From: Membranipora membranacea
Taxonomy: Eukaryota; Bryozoa; Gymnolaemata; Cheilostomatida; Membraniporidae
Length of the DNA stretch: 64,000 nt
Direction of reading: 5' to 3'
Assembly (NCBI GenBank): GCA_914767715.1
Contig: OU612072.1
Span: forward strand, 9,052,001 to 9,116,000
Position numbers and translations under genes: made by a program
The notes under the pieces: generated by a model
Seen by the model: only the letters and a program-made list of their open reading frames with translations
Databases searched by the model: none
Told to the model about the DNA's origin: nothing
Shown here: positions 22,567 to 35,000 of the stretch, in pieces
Layout of the letters: every line of letters starts with the position of its first letter
How positions within the stretch are numbered: the stretch's first letter is position 1

Positions 22567-25067
22567 ATGTATTTGGAGAAAAGTTTGGTTGTTATCTACA
22601 TATCAATTCTACTTCTGATAGAAGCTAAGGACACATATCATAGTAGACAAAACACGACTCCGACAGCACCAGTGACAGTTCGGAGAAGGCTCAGCGCACA
22701 AGTGCTGAGTACAAGGGCGCGATCCTCTAAGAATCCAGCCACGCAACAAACAACGACGCAGCCAACAACGGCTAAGTCATCAACAACAACAACAACTACA
22801 ACACTCAACCGTATAAACAATCAAAATCTTGAATCAGGTGAGTTTCATTCTCACTGCACATTTTGCAGAACGCTGCCATGAAGAAATAGCATAAAACATC
22901 ATGAAATAAGTCCACGCACAGTTTGAAATTCTTAAAGAGGCTTGGTTATTGTCAGGGACGTCGGTAATTACACACTATCTAGCTGTAAGGGATACCTAGA
23001 CCAAGTTTGGTCTATTTGCCTGCATTCGGAGATAATCCCCTCCACTGCGACTTGACCAGTGGAAGGGAGCAACTGGAATGCAGGCAAATGGACTAAACTT
23101 GATCTAGAGATACATAGCTTTTTATAATGCATGTTGTCTTTTGTAATAACAGGCGGCTTTTTACTCATCATTAAAATAATATTGTAACAGCTATCGTTCC
23201 TTTCATGCAGCCTACTATTCCCTATGGAGCCAATGGTCGGTGTGTAATTCACAAGGTATACAGAAACGTAGAAGGCAGTGCTATAATCCTGATGGATGTC
23301 ATGATCCAGCAGTATTAAACAAGACAGGTCAAGGCCGCACCTGCACTAAAGGTAGAGTTTACCACACTGATCACGTGATATACTATTACATGTATATCTC
23401 TGATCGATAGAGAGTGAATTAATTCATTTAGTTTGGGTACCACCGCAAGGAATATGGTGTGACAACCCGTGTTCAATTTAATCAGTAAGGGGTGGGTACA
23501 TGTTAGGTTTTGATACTAAATTGACTCTAGCGATCAGAGATATACATGATACTAGTATAGTCTCGATATCAATGTGATAATATATCAACTATAAATCGTG
23601 TGATCATTTAAATTAACGTTATATTTAATTCTACCTGATGCCAATCGGTGTTCAAGAATATTTTTTTAGCACAAAAGATATGTCATGTAACGCAACTGAA
23701 GTTACCACAAATTCTTTCTTTTTGAGGTTCCTCAGGTTAGAGATGTGTGTGCAAGAGCCCTAACATAACACAATCCTTTCCCTTAATGTTTTCTCCTAAT
23801 GTATAAAAGAACAATCCAGTGCTAGTCTAAGTGCTCTGACAGCTTTAATGCGAGTTAGTGGCATTACATTATCAATTGGGTGGTTGATAATGTAATGCCA
23901 ATAACACGTAATGGAGCTGTCTTAGCACTTAGACTAATCCTGTGCCCAAGTTTGCATGGTTGAACCTAGTTGTGGGCCTAAAAATGACAATCTGTAGTAA
24001 AAGTCAGTATGAGGCCATTGGCCAGTGATGATGAACTCCAAATCCATATATAATGTAACCTCGTATTGACTTAAATTATTTACCCTGCTACAGTTCCACC
24101 ATATAACTGGACCAGAAAGTGTCAATGGGTATGTCAAGGAAAGGGGCTGAGAAAATGTGTCTACCATATACGAAATACAAACAACCCGAAAGGTTACCAA
24201 GTTTCTCGCTGCAATTCCTGTACAGGTAAGATTAATTAATGTAATTTCAGATAAGCCTATGTCTGCAAAAACCTGAATGGTGGGTTATTACAAAAATCGA
24301 ATGGACCATTTGAGGCAAGTGTGCAAGCATTTTTTTTGGATAATTGTTGCTAGCATGGGCTTGTGCTCGCATCATTAGTCAAAGTGCTGCATATTTAAGA
24401 ATAGGTGACACCCTGTGCTAACTATGCTAATTGATTTTTGGGAAAGATTCTTTAGATATAATATAGGTTTAGGTGTGACTGATTTACATCGATAAGCTGC
24501 TGGCGTCTTCAAGAGGGTTATTTATAACAGCTAAAGACTACTATGAAGTTTAAGCACTAACATTCTTTCTAGAACAGCACTGTATGTAAATATTTGCCTA
24601 ATTTTTATTTAACACAAAGGAAAAAAATGTAATGAGAGTAAGAAAATAGTTGGGCCAAAAGTGAGAATTTTCTTACTCTCATTACATTTTTTTCCTTTGT
24701 GTTTAATAGAAATTAGGCAAATATTTACATACAGTGCTGTTCTAGAAAGACTGTTAATGCTTAAACTTTATGGTGGTCTTTGGTTAATTAAGAAAAAAAA
24801 GTGAATATTTGTAAGCCTGATCTATTCGTCTGCTCAGCAAGGCCAATAGCCGGAAAATTTAAAGAGACATTTTCTCAGTAGGTCCGTGACGGAAGTAGAA
24901 TACATTATTTATATTGGTATTTTCTTTTTGCAGAGATGTCATTGCCGATTGGGAGATGTTGGAACTTGGATGTTGTGTATGGTAAACAAATAACCAAAGG
25001 CAGTATGGGTACCAGTGAATTCAAATCAGAATGGGCTCCTCAAAAATACCAGATACCTTCAAATTAG
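22567..25067 (+). CDS. Secreted Thr-rich protein with thrombospondin type 1 repeat
   Basis: Four exons: 22567-22837, 23211-23351, 24094-24225 and 24934-25067. They give 225 residues, and all introns are phase 1. Residues 1-20 form a signal peptide. Residues 28-80 are rich in Thr, Pro and Ser, with a run of seven threonines, and look like a mucin-type O-glycosylated stalk. Exon 2 encodes the start of a thrombospondin type 1 repeat: LWSQWSVC followed by GIQKRRRQC and spaced cysteines. Exon 3 adds five more cysteines, including NWTRKCQWVC. Exon 4 gives a short tail with one cysteine. The total of ten cysteines fits a disulfide-bonded extracellular protein. TSR domains bind glycans and matrix. 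There is no membrane segment, so secretion is expected. I do not recognise an orthologue. Confidence 0.8.
22996..23107. mobile_element. TTTGCCTGCAT-family element, copy 2
   Basis: It opens CTAGACCAAGTTTGGTC and TTTGCCTGCATTC, and closes AATGCAGGCAAATGG and AAACTTGATCTAG. At 112 bp it is a clear inverted repeat, in intron 1 of the TSR gene. Confidence 0.8.
23389..23548. mobile_element. TATATCTCTGATCG-family element, copy 2
   Basis: The ends CATGTATATCTCTGATCG and CGATCAGAGATATACATG are perfect inverted repeats. The 160-bp element starts 37 bases after the donor of TSR exon 2. Confidence 0.85.
23823..23936. repeat. Near-perfect hairpin (TAGTCTAAGTGCT family), copy 1
   Basis: A 114-bp inverted repeat. 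TAGTCTAAGTGCTCTGACAG pairs with its complement at the right end, and GGCATTACATTATCAA pairs with TTGATAATGTAATGCC across a loop of about 9 bases. It lies in intron 2 of the TSR gene. Confidence 0.85.
24533..24781. repeat. Large near-perfect hairpin, about 113-bp arms
   Basis: The left arm begins AAAGACTACTATGAAGTTTA and reaches about 24650. The right arm is its complement with roughly six differences and ends at 24781. The loop is only about 20 bases. It lies in intron 3 of the TSR gene and has no coding capacity. It is probably a young MITE; its RNA would be double-stranded. Confidence 0.85.
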
Positions 25068-25403
25068 TTCATTGCAGCATTGTGTTTTGTGTCCTGCGGT
25101 AGATTTTTGCTATATGTTTTATAATCAGTCACTTTGCAAAGTACAATTTCTAGAACAGGTTTTTTATAAAAACTTTAAAAATCAGACATTTTACACTAGC
25201 GACAATACATGTTTACCACAATCATATTTTCTGATGTATTTAATTGTTCTAATTTTATCTCCTCCGACAAGATTTTGTGTGGTTCATATGTGATGATGAG
25301 GGACTCAAATAGCACCCAGTATTCAATTTGATATTCAACCTGCACTTTAAAGGATTGTGATTTGGCTTTCTCATTCTCTCATCTCTAAGATGATATAGTT
25401 GCA

Positions 25404-25470
25404 AGGATGTATCACGTTCCCTGTATGAGGACTAAGGACACCTTTCGTCCCTCTTTAGGGGCAGACCCAA
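25404..25470 (+). repeat. Dispersed repeat (AGGATGTATCAC), copy 1
   Basis: It shares AGGATGTATCAC, then GAGGACT, and finally CTCTTTAGGGGCAG with 29745-29809, at the same spacing. Confidence 0.65.
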
Positions 25471-26612
25471 TAATCTGTTACATTCTTAACAGCAAGTTTC
25501 TCCTCTTTTACTGCACTGTTAACATGAAAAAGGAGTGTTTGGACCTCCATTTGCTTTGTGAGGTCATGCACAGCAGGTAGATTTCAAGTTATGAGTCACG
25601 TTTACACATCAAGCTGCCCTGTATTGCTCTAATTACATTGCCAGTGATATGCTATGGAGTTATGGATAAGTTTGAAGATGAACTCTACTTTTACACTAGC
25701 TTGAATGCGAAGGGATAAAAAAAACTGTGTATCAGGCTGTTGCGCTAGAGCTGCACCAAGTTTGTTCCCATTGTGGTGGCGGAGTACTAATGCAAAAATC
25801 TGGTATCAAGAGATGTTTTGCATAGTACATCGCTACCACAGTAAGAAAAATCTTGTTCTTTACCTTAGCTCTACATCTAATTAAAAAATGATCTGACTGG
25901 GATTACCAATGCCTAGCCTCACACACTTCGTTACAGCGTTCACTACAGCACGGGAGTGTTCATCAAGCATTATAACTAATGATGTCTATAATTTTGGTGT
26001 GTGATTTGTTTTGAACCCCTTTGCGTAATAGTATGACGATTCTTAATCATCTTCATGCTTTATGTAAAGTATGTAGGAGCCCATTGCCATCAATAAAGCT
26101 CAGATAAAAAAATAAAGCCACATTATTTATGGGAGTTGTTCTCCCACAAAACAAGCAGGATAACTCTCAACTCAATTCTCGGGTTAATTGCATGACTGAG
26201 TTTTGAAAGCATGTACAGATATGGTTACAAAAGTAATTAGAGTATCTGTTTTCTGGTTCGCCAATCATGACGGCATTAAAATAATTTGCACTTGAGCGAG
26301 GGGTTGCCGCAAATTGTGGTTGTAATGCATTATCCACAAATACTCTTATAATTATTATTACAGGCTGTACTCTGGAATAATATTTTTGAAAGTTTTACCT
26401 AAAAGGCGCTAAAAAGATGCTCTAAGTTTACCTTGTGTTAGCCTTGACTCATTGTTCTTTTGGTTGTTACAACCTATATAGTAATGTATGTCTCATCTAA
26501 AGAGAAACTTTTTTTGTGACCTATTGATCTACTGCTGCTGCTTTTGGGTGATGAGTCACAGACGATGGTCTCGTGTGTAGTACCCTCATTTGCTGAATTG
26601 TGAGGTAGCCAT

Positions 26613-26850
26613 TAAACCAAGTTTGATCCAGTTTGCCTGCAGTCAGAATCGCTCCCCCCTGCTGATCAGCTGCGGCTTATCAGTGGAAGGGGAGCAAAAG
26701 CCACCATCGGCAGTTTTAATTTTAGAAAATATATATCACAGTCTTACTGTTTTGCATGTAAGATCAATTTTCACTGTGTTTGGAGTTGCTCCTCTTTGAG
26801 CAGTATATTGGGAACAAGTAGAATGCAGGCAGACTGGATCAAATACAGTC
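26613..26850. mobile_element. TTTGCCTGCAT-family element, copy 3
   Basis: The ends match the family: ACCAAGTTTGATCCAGTTTG at the left and AATGCAGGCAGACTGG at the right. At 238 bp it is about twice the usual length, carrying an unrelated insertion in the middle flanked by two GGAGCAA/GTTGCTCC blocks. Confidence 0.7.
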
Positions 26851-26957
26851 TACGTTTAACCACATGATGCTAACATTTGTGGAAGGAATTTATATGATGC
26901 CTTTCATAGAAGTTGATTTGGCGATAAGCAGTTTCAGTTTCTACATTTTGTTTGTCT

Positions 26958-27035
26958 AGATAAGCGGATAGCGCGTCTGACACAGGACTGAGCACCGATC
27001 AATTGTGGATTCGAATTCCCCTTTGTATCAAAGTC
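26958..27035 (+). repeat. Possible tRNA-derived SINE head
   Basis: A box A-like AAGCGGATAGCGCG is followed after about 40 bases by GTGGATTCGAATTCC, a good box B. The arms do not fold into a full tRNA. It is immediately followed by low-complexity poly-C. Confidence 0.45.
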
Positions 27036-27097
27036 GACACGGCTTGGCTAACCATGTGCTAGAGGAACTCTAACTACATGGGGTGGCAGAGTTCTCT

Positions 27098-27135
27098 CAC
27101 CCACCCACCCCCCCCCCCCCCCCGCCCACCCCCGG
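27098..27135. repeat. Poly-C / (CCCA)n low-complexity tract
   Basis: It includes a run of about 16 consecutive C bases, flanked by CCCA units. The adjoining CACGTGGCCTTATG belongs to the hairpin family at 19390-19548. Confidence 0.9.
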
Positions 27136-27704
27136 AAGCTTGGGCTAGATCACGTGGCCTTATGAACAGGAGTGTTGTGTTGACTGACATACCTTCTGAC
27201 CTTTCTTGTGATATAAACACAGATACATCCACACTGTGTGAAAGAATAAAATCATAGATCTTGAAAGATTGCGATGGATGTCTGAGTTATTTTTGATTGC
27301 CTAACTACAAAATATCGCTTAATTGTTATCACCTCATCCCCTTTAGGCAGAGACGATGAATAAAGCTAATGTAGCTATGTTTTGTAAGATGAATTACTGC
27401 ACTTAGGAGAAGATATAGTCTAAGCCCCAGACACACCACCCCCCCTCCGAGAAGCTTCAGTGTTCAAAGATGAGGAGATAATTGGCATAAAACCAAACCA
27501 AGAAATTATTGCCTGTGCTCTTCAATCTCACATCAAATAAGATAACATCAAACGGATTAGTATGGCTGTGTGGTATGAGTAGTATGGAATGGAGTCTGAA
27601 GATTGGAGAGTAACTTAAACATTGAAAATAATAAAGGATAATAAAAACAAAATTAAATTCAGATTTATCCTAACTGGTCAGCACCTGGGCACGATATATT
27701 TAGT

Positions 27705-27777
27705 GGCTTTAGCCTTGTCACGCTGCTATTTTTTGTGTTTTGAAACACAAAAAGTTGCCCCATGACAAGGCCAAAGT
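27705..27777. repeat. Short hairpin
   Basis: CTTTAGCCTTGTCA and TTTTTGTGTTT pair with AAACACAAAAA and TGACAAGGCCAAAG across a two-base loop, giving arms of about 35 bases with a few mismatches. Confidence 0.75.
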
Positions 27778-28383
27778 AACTTGCTTTGAAACCTATTATT
27801 TAAGGCAATTAAAGTAAAACTAGGAAAATAGTCTACAGAGCGTGACACATGTGAGAAGGAAGGGTGGGATTTACCCCTACCACCCTCTCTGATGTGAGCG
27901 CAACCACACATAATGCTATATCCGTCCAACCACTGTTGATATCAAGGATTGCAAAGCAGTGGTCAGAAGGTGTTCGGAGCATGTCCTGGAATGAGGGTTG
28001 GAAATCTTGGACGTTCTTCGGTTCACTCTGCAATAGTTTATAATTCATTGTTTTCTTATTGTTGTCTGTTACAGAGTGATCAAATTATAATGGCTGTGCA
28101 ATACAGCCAAATGAAAAGCAGCAGCAAGAATTTAAGATGGGCGCTTTCGGCTTGAGTGTGCTTGGTGTTGTATAGTTGTTGCCGCTGAGGTATATATAAT
28201 TACTTATATATATATGTATATATAATATTCATTATAATATAGTAATACAAATATTTGTTCTAAATCAGTGGTTGTCACACAGTTATTGCAGTTGTGCTAA
28301 TCATTGTCCTACCTGAGCTGTTCCATACATTTATTTTTGTAGAATTATGCAACCCATCCTAGCCTGAGATCATCAGGTTCATA

Positions 28384-28434
28384 TTAGTCTGAATCCCCCA
28401 ACTCTTGCCCACGTCCGACGGCACCCCGGCTCAG
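28384..28434 (+). repeat. Short GC-rich dispersed repeat, copy 3
   Basis: TTAGTCTGAATCCCCC, ACTCTTGCCC and ACGTCCGACGGC follow the family order. Confidence 0.6.
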
Positions 28435-29061
28435 TTTCATGATCTTGTAGCAAGGATGAAAACTAGTATCAAACCCCATAACACAAGGGTGCAAAGTGCT
28501 GTACTGACCGTGTTTTTCGAAAAGATTGAAGGGTTTAAATCTCCGATTTCAAAACATTTTGATATCGCTTTCAATAATAAGTTTGAAATGGGATACCAAG
28601 TTTATTGACTTGAAAAGGATGAATGGGGTAATGAACCACCAGCCTTAACTGAGTCTATCTTTTTAACTTATCAGCTCAATAAATTCCCTGCTGCACCCTT
28701 TCATTTACAAAAAGAGCAATCAGGTTTGCACGCATCAACATTTAGGATATTTATTATACACGCCCAGAACTGAAAAGAATCACATTTAAAGCTTAAGTAA
28801 TTCTTGCGATTGATTACATAAGAACAATGCAAAGACTTCAATTGAATTGTATAGCCACAAAACATGGTCTTTGTATGCATGCTGATCAATTTTTTTCACT
28901 GCCTACAGCTGAAATGAAAATCAATACCCGGAATAATGGATATTAAGTTCCTTTATTGTGGATTCAATTGTGTCAAACACTGACACATTCTTGGATTCAT
29001 ATCTGAGGTTATAGGAGGGTAGCTGCTGCAGACAGCTTTCACAGCCTCTACAACACACAGG

Positions 29062-32000
29062 ATGGGAGGTGTATCTGTTCTAGCTCTGGCCTTGCTGGCT
29101 GTTTACGCTTACACCATCGATGCTCGAATGGTCCACAGTAAGTAAATGTAAATGTAAAATGTAAATCACTTTATATTAGCAGCTCTCCAGCTGTCTTCAC
29201 AGGACATGAAACATATTACATATACACATGTAATACAACTTACAAGGTAGAAGTGGGCAAGCTAGGCTCAGAAAGTATTATACAGTTAAATCCAACTTTG
29301 GAGCTAACAATCTCAATAGTGTCAAGACTCTTTGCAAGCACCTTGTGTAGGTCTTGCGAGAGTCTTGCCAGTTACCACTCCTGAGGTTTGTGGTTCTCAC
29401 TTGCATTGTATATCATCCTTGCGGACTGGCAACAGCAGGGCAGTAATCATAAAACATCTAAGATTGCGTTCACAAATTATTGATTGCCAAATGTCTTAGA
29501 TCAAATCGAAATTTGAGACTGATCTAAACATTACAGATCTTAGCATTAACGCCTAGCAATAAATTTGTGCAAGACATCACATTGCAGCTGCCTTGCAACA
29601 ACCCCAAATTTTACAATTTTGCTGTTTTCTTGGCCTATTGGCTAAGATCAAAGTGTCACTGCCGATGGCTGATTAGTGCCTGTTTCAGTTTCTGGCAGCT
29701 TGCTGCGCACTCACGATTAGGAGGTCCACCATGGCCTCACTTCTAGGATGTATCACATTCTCAGTACGAGGACTCCGGGCAACTTGCGTCTCTCTTTAGG
29801 GGCAGCCCACCCTCTGTTTTGTCATAAACAGGGTTTTCTTGAGTAATTATGAATGTGTTGGTTAATGCCGTTAAAAGAATATTCTGATTGGGTTCTGTAT
29901 ATGAATAATGTAAATTAAGTTTTTTGCAGTTTGTTTTAAACTGATGGACTTAGGTGCTGTGTTGGCTTAGTCTGAGCCCCCAAGACTTTTGCCCTCGGAC
30001 GACAGCCCCCCGCCAGTGTTGGCTAGATGGCCTACAAAATTTCATACTCCAAAAAAATAATGAGAATATTATGACTGGGTACACAAATGAAATGGAAAAT
30101 CGAAAATGGTATATAACCAGTTTGAGGAAGCTTGCCTACCAATTGTAAATCTCTCTCGGCGGTAATTCCTTCAATAAAATCTTTTTTTTTTGCGCATGGT
30201 ACTGTTTAACTAGATTAAAGCTCAGGGAAATGCTTTTACAATGTAGGGTTGTGAACTGGTAGACCCGTATTGATGGTATACAAGGCTGGTTAGACTGGTT
30301 TTCATGTACCTGGAACCAGCAGTATAATTTAATCAAGTTTGATCCAATTTACCTGCATTCCGCTTGTTCTCAATCTACTGTCATGAAGAGGGGCAACTCC
30401 AAATGCAGCAAAAATTGATCATACTTGATCTACTATGATATATTTTTCTGGTGACTCAATGATTTTTATGCAATCTATCTGAAGATGGTCTGAGCCCTCA
30501 GAATTTTGCCCCCGACCGACGCCCCTCCCCTGGCCGGGGAAAGATGATGTGGTTGGCGTGGGTTGGGAACTATTATGGAAGCCAACAATTGAAACTCTTT
30601 CATAATATAATTGATATCAGTGGACATCAGATTAATTCGGTCGATCCCTAATTTACCTCATGTGACATATTATTATGCTTAGTGGAACATGCCATGTCCA
30701 AAACAAAAATTGTATAATAATTATCCAGCACATGGGCTTTTATTGATTCCATCGATCCTATTATTAACTGTGGAATTCTAAAAAACAGTCTAATCCAGTT
30801 GTTAAGCAATCCTTTTCAGTGAACATTGTATGGCATTCAAATAAACTCGACAATAATATCAGCAGTCAAAGCTAACAGATGCCCACTCAAAAATCTTTGC
30901 GACGCATTTACACAATTTAATCTATATGTTCATGGGTGCATGTTGATGAATTGAAAAAACAATTCTAAATTTTGACGTCAAATGTTTATGTCTATTCACT
31001 AGCTATTTTGGCTCATTATGGAAAACAACCGTCCATGATGATTTTTTCTGCAAAAATGAAATTGTGTATGGAGGTAAAAACGCACACATTTTCTGTTAAA
31101 TGCTGGAGTTGCAACTTTAATATTCAACCCAATGCTGGTGATAGAAAGTCGTAAACTATATAGCCAACTGGGTGAACGCTCTCAGGTTGTAAATTCAATC
31201 TGAGAGGAAGGTCAAATTGGCTATTCACATTTTCCCTTTGAAAGCTTTCTTTTCTGATTTGTGATGGGTCAATATCCCATTTAAGATAATGAATGCACAT
31301 TTGGGCTAATCCACATACTATGACGCAAAGAGAAAATTGATCGGCGTACATGCACTAAGCTGGTTGGACAGGTAATCAACTAAAGGAGTTCAACCTGACC
31401 ATCACAATAAGAATATGTTTGTTATCAACAGCACAATAAATGAAGTCATCAATGCCTGTATATAGACAGTATATCTTGTGATATGTAGCCAATGAGCATA
31501 TATAAGGGCATGACTATTCTCTCATGGATTGGGTGCTTGTTGCACACTGACATCGAGACTACACTATTAGCATGTGATATGTGATCGTTAGATTTAGTTT
31601 AGAATGAGTTCCTAATGTGGGCCCACCCCTAAATAATGAAACTGAACTCTGATGGTACTCATGATAAGTGAATTAATATACTCTCTATCAATCAGACACA
31701 TAGATGCAAAAGTATGTCATGTGATATGCGCGCTCGTTTTCCTCCTTCATTTATATACATATATATATATATTTGTATATATAATATTCAGATAATACTT
31801 ATTTGTACTTTTAGCATCTTTGTCCTCTGATTGTGATGACTTTCAGTCACATACAGACCTGGGAACGTCAAACTATGAGTCAGGAATGGTGAAGACTTGG
31901 AATATTACAGTCTCCGCAGGGAAGGTAAGAAGCTAGACCTTTTAGATCTCTACCAGATAAAGCAGAGTGAGAAATGCTAGTCAATGAATTAACCTGATTG

Positions 32001-35000
32001 ATTGTAGCTTGGTTTTAGCACTAATCAATATGATCAGAAAGTTCATTTTACCTTTTGATAAGATTAGTTCTGAACCCATCACAGAAGAATAGGGACTAAG
32101 GGTTTCAAAAAGTTGAGGTTTTGCTAGTCAGAACTTTTTTTAGTTTATGCTGCTTTGAATGCCTGTGGAGTTGCGCCCTCCTACAAAAAGGGAAGACAGC
32201 TAAGGATTTTATGAATACGGCTTTGACAGTGGGATTAATTGCACATATCAGAGACTTAAATTTGCAGGATATATGCATAACACACTAAACTAGGCATGGA
32301 AATCATGCCTCCGTGGCTTATTAAGACTTACAATGTAAGCATCGCACTACACTAGGCATATTGTCTAATAAAGATCTGCAGTTGCCAAAGATGTATGACT
32401 TTTTTTGGTTGAGTTTATTATTAGTATTTGTCTTGCAACACTTCAAACAATGTTTTAACCTTTAATAAATGAATTGCCATCCGGCAGAATTTGATAACAC
32501 TTGCTTGTCTCATTACATTTTAATATGACTATATTCCAATCAAATGTTAGCCAGGGGAAGGCGATTTCCAATTTTTTTATGTTCCGTACTACTAACCCTT
32601 GTAACATCTATTATCTTATTATGAATCTTGAATACTCTCGGCATTGAATAAGAGTGATGACAATGGATGATGGTCCAAATTAATTAAGCAATGTCAAGAT
32701 TAAAATTATTTTCCTATGTAGTTGAGAATTTCTGCATTTCTGAATTTCTCCATTGTTATTCATAGTCCCAATAAAAAGTCCCAAAGAAAGTCCCAAAAAC
32801 ATATAGTTATATTTGTTTTGCTAGAGAATCAACCTGCAGTTCCCGAGATTTGATGTGAGCCGATCCGGTGATTGGGCCTGTCGGGCCTTCTGTAAGTGTG
32901 ACTATGTGGAGGTATACGATGGTGATAAGGCTATGTTCGGCGGTAGATTAGGTAAATATATCTCATCAATATATTACAAAAATAAGAGGATTAGGTTCAC
33001 AGGCTGTTTTATTTTATATGCTCTAATGACTTTTAAGCCTGAGATCTTTAAAATCATACCAAACATTGCCTAGTAGGGCTGACACTTGATAGAAAAAGGA
33101 AGTTATTTTGGAGCTGTACATACTGCTGCTGATGTTTGGCTGATGTCGGTTTCCGGTTCAATTTTCTTACTTGCCTGCAGATGTCACTTTTGCTACCCCG
33201 GATTCTCACTTGGGGTTAGTCAATTGTTTGTTGTTATATATATAATAACTCTATGGGGTTAGTTGCTAGCTAGAAAAATTCTGAACCTGAGATAAAAAAA
33301 TGGAGATGGATACTTGGGTCGGAATCTACAGCGACCGTTTGACGAGTCGGGGCTAGTCTAAACCAAGGTTTGTCCATTTGCCTGCATTAAGAGTTGCTCC
33401 CCTCCACGGGTCACACCAGTTGCTCCCCTTCGGCAGACAAATTGGATCAAACTTGTTCTAGGCTAGTTACCTAATGAGCAATGGTATTCAAATAAGTAAC
33501 AATACCCGATTGTCATATTACTGTTTTAATTCATAAGGCAGACGACTTTGCGGAAGACCTCGGGATAGCCTGAGGAACTTCACCAGCTCCGGTAACGCCC
33601 TCACCGTACACTTTGTCACTAATAATGACGGGCACGTAGATGAGGGATTTCTAGCCCAGTATAACGCTATCGGCAACGATGAAGAGCTTAACATTGGTTT
33701 GTAAATTTACAAGACGCTAGCTAGCTTTGCAAAAGAAATTCCACTTCCTGAAGTTCAGAAATGCTTTGGTTAAGTGATTTTGTTATCTTAGGAATAAAAT
33801 ATATGACAGGAGTTATGAACCAACGCAAAACTAAGTGTGGTAGCAAAACAAAAGATGAAGTCATGTATCTGCAAATGTTGATGTTATTGGTAATATTGTA
33901 GTGGTAATGCTCGGCGTGTCTAAATATATAAGGCATGTTAACTTTAGTCACTGGTAGTGCTATTCCATTCAAAGTTTGGTTGATTGTAGTCTAAGTGCTT
34001 AGACGGCTGCAACGCCACTGACTCCCATTGCAGCCGTCTGGGCACTTAGACTAGGTTGATTGTGGCTGTAAGAAGCACTTTGTCTAAGATCCTAAATACT
34101 ATTACTATAAGGTGTTCTTTTTTTTCAAAATCACAACCTCACGATTCCTGGGGTTCACTTATAACCCGTGTTTGTTTCAGAGGAAGGCTCCGCCCCCAGA
34201 TGCTCTGGCCCTCTATGCGGTATGCCAGCAGTCACACCTAAAGCAACTAAGATTGTCGGCGGAGAAGAGGCTAACGCTCACTCATGGCCATGGATGGTAT
34301 ACTTTAGTAGTAGCTTCAGCTCAACAGGGCCATCAACCGGATCTCCCTGGTGCGGTGGTACTCTTATCAATGATCAATGGGTCCTGACAGCTGCTCATTG
34401 TATGGCTGGGTAAGTGAAGTAAACCAGTAACCAATCATGGATTATGTTACAGAACCAATAACCAATGAAGAATAGTATTACAGAACCATTAACCAATCAA
34501 GAAGAGTCTTACTGAACCAGTAACCAATCAAGAAGAGTCTTACCGAACCAATAACCAATCAAGAAGAGTATTACAGGTGCTGTCAGATTGAAATTTTTTT
34601 TCCGTGCCACTGCTGTTGACATATATGGCCTTTCACATTCCAATGGGAATTTATGTATGGTCAAAAGAATGCATTTCTTCTCTTCGATTGGTGATAAATT
34701 ACAGTGATGCCATAGAGTACTTTCAAAACTTTTGTAAAACAGCTTGTATGGGTTTCAGATGGTTGTTACCTAGCTCAAATTCGATCAATTTTGCACGTAA
34801 GTGAGTTGCTCCCCCTCTACTGACACTGTAATAAAGTGAGGGGGAGGGTGGGAGAGGGGGATGTTGTGTGGCACCTTAATACTCGCAATTATGGAGCAAC
34901 CTTGTTGCAAATCAGTGCATCCTTAACATCAAAGCCGAAAGATTTTTAGCTAGATTTAAGTGCAATGGCTGCAAGTTACTGTCTCAAAGTTATATACCAA

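Larger units (their letters stand above)
25068..29061. other. Intergenic region, repeat-rich
   Basis: No supported gene over 4 kb. A candidate poly(A) signal for the TSR gene (AATAAA) lies at 26092-26097, about 1 kb past its stop. The rest is dispersed repeats, a SINE-like sequence, a poly-C tract and TA microsatellites around 28185-28250. An exon-like stretch at 28074-28155 has an acceptor and a short frame but no partner. Confidence 0.4.

Noticed and set aside
28074-28155. Exon-like stretch with an acceptor
   Set aside because: No partner exon, no donor, and no recognisable protein.
33538-33542. Protease exon 4 starting after the second AG (33542)
   Set aside because: It gives an in-frame stop; the acceptor ending at 33537 keeps the CUB domain in frame.
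34056-34387. Alternative frames over protease exon 5
   Set aside because: Out-of-frame shadows of the trypsin exon.
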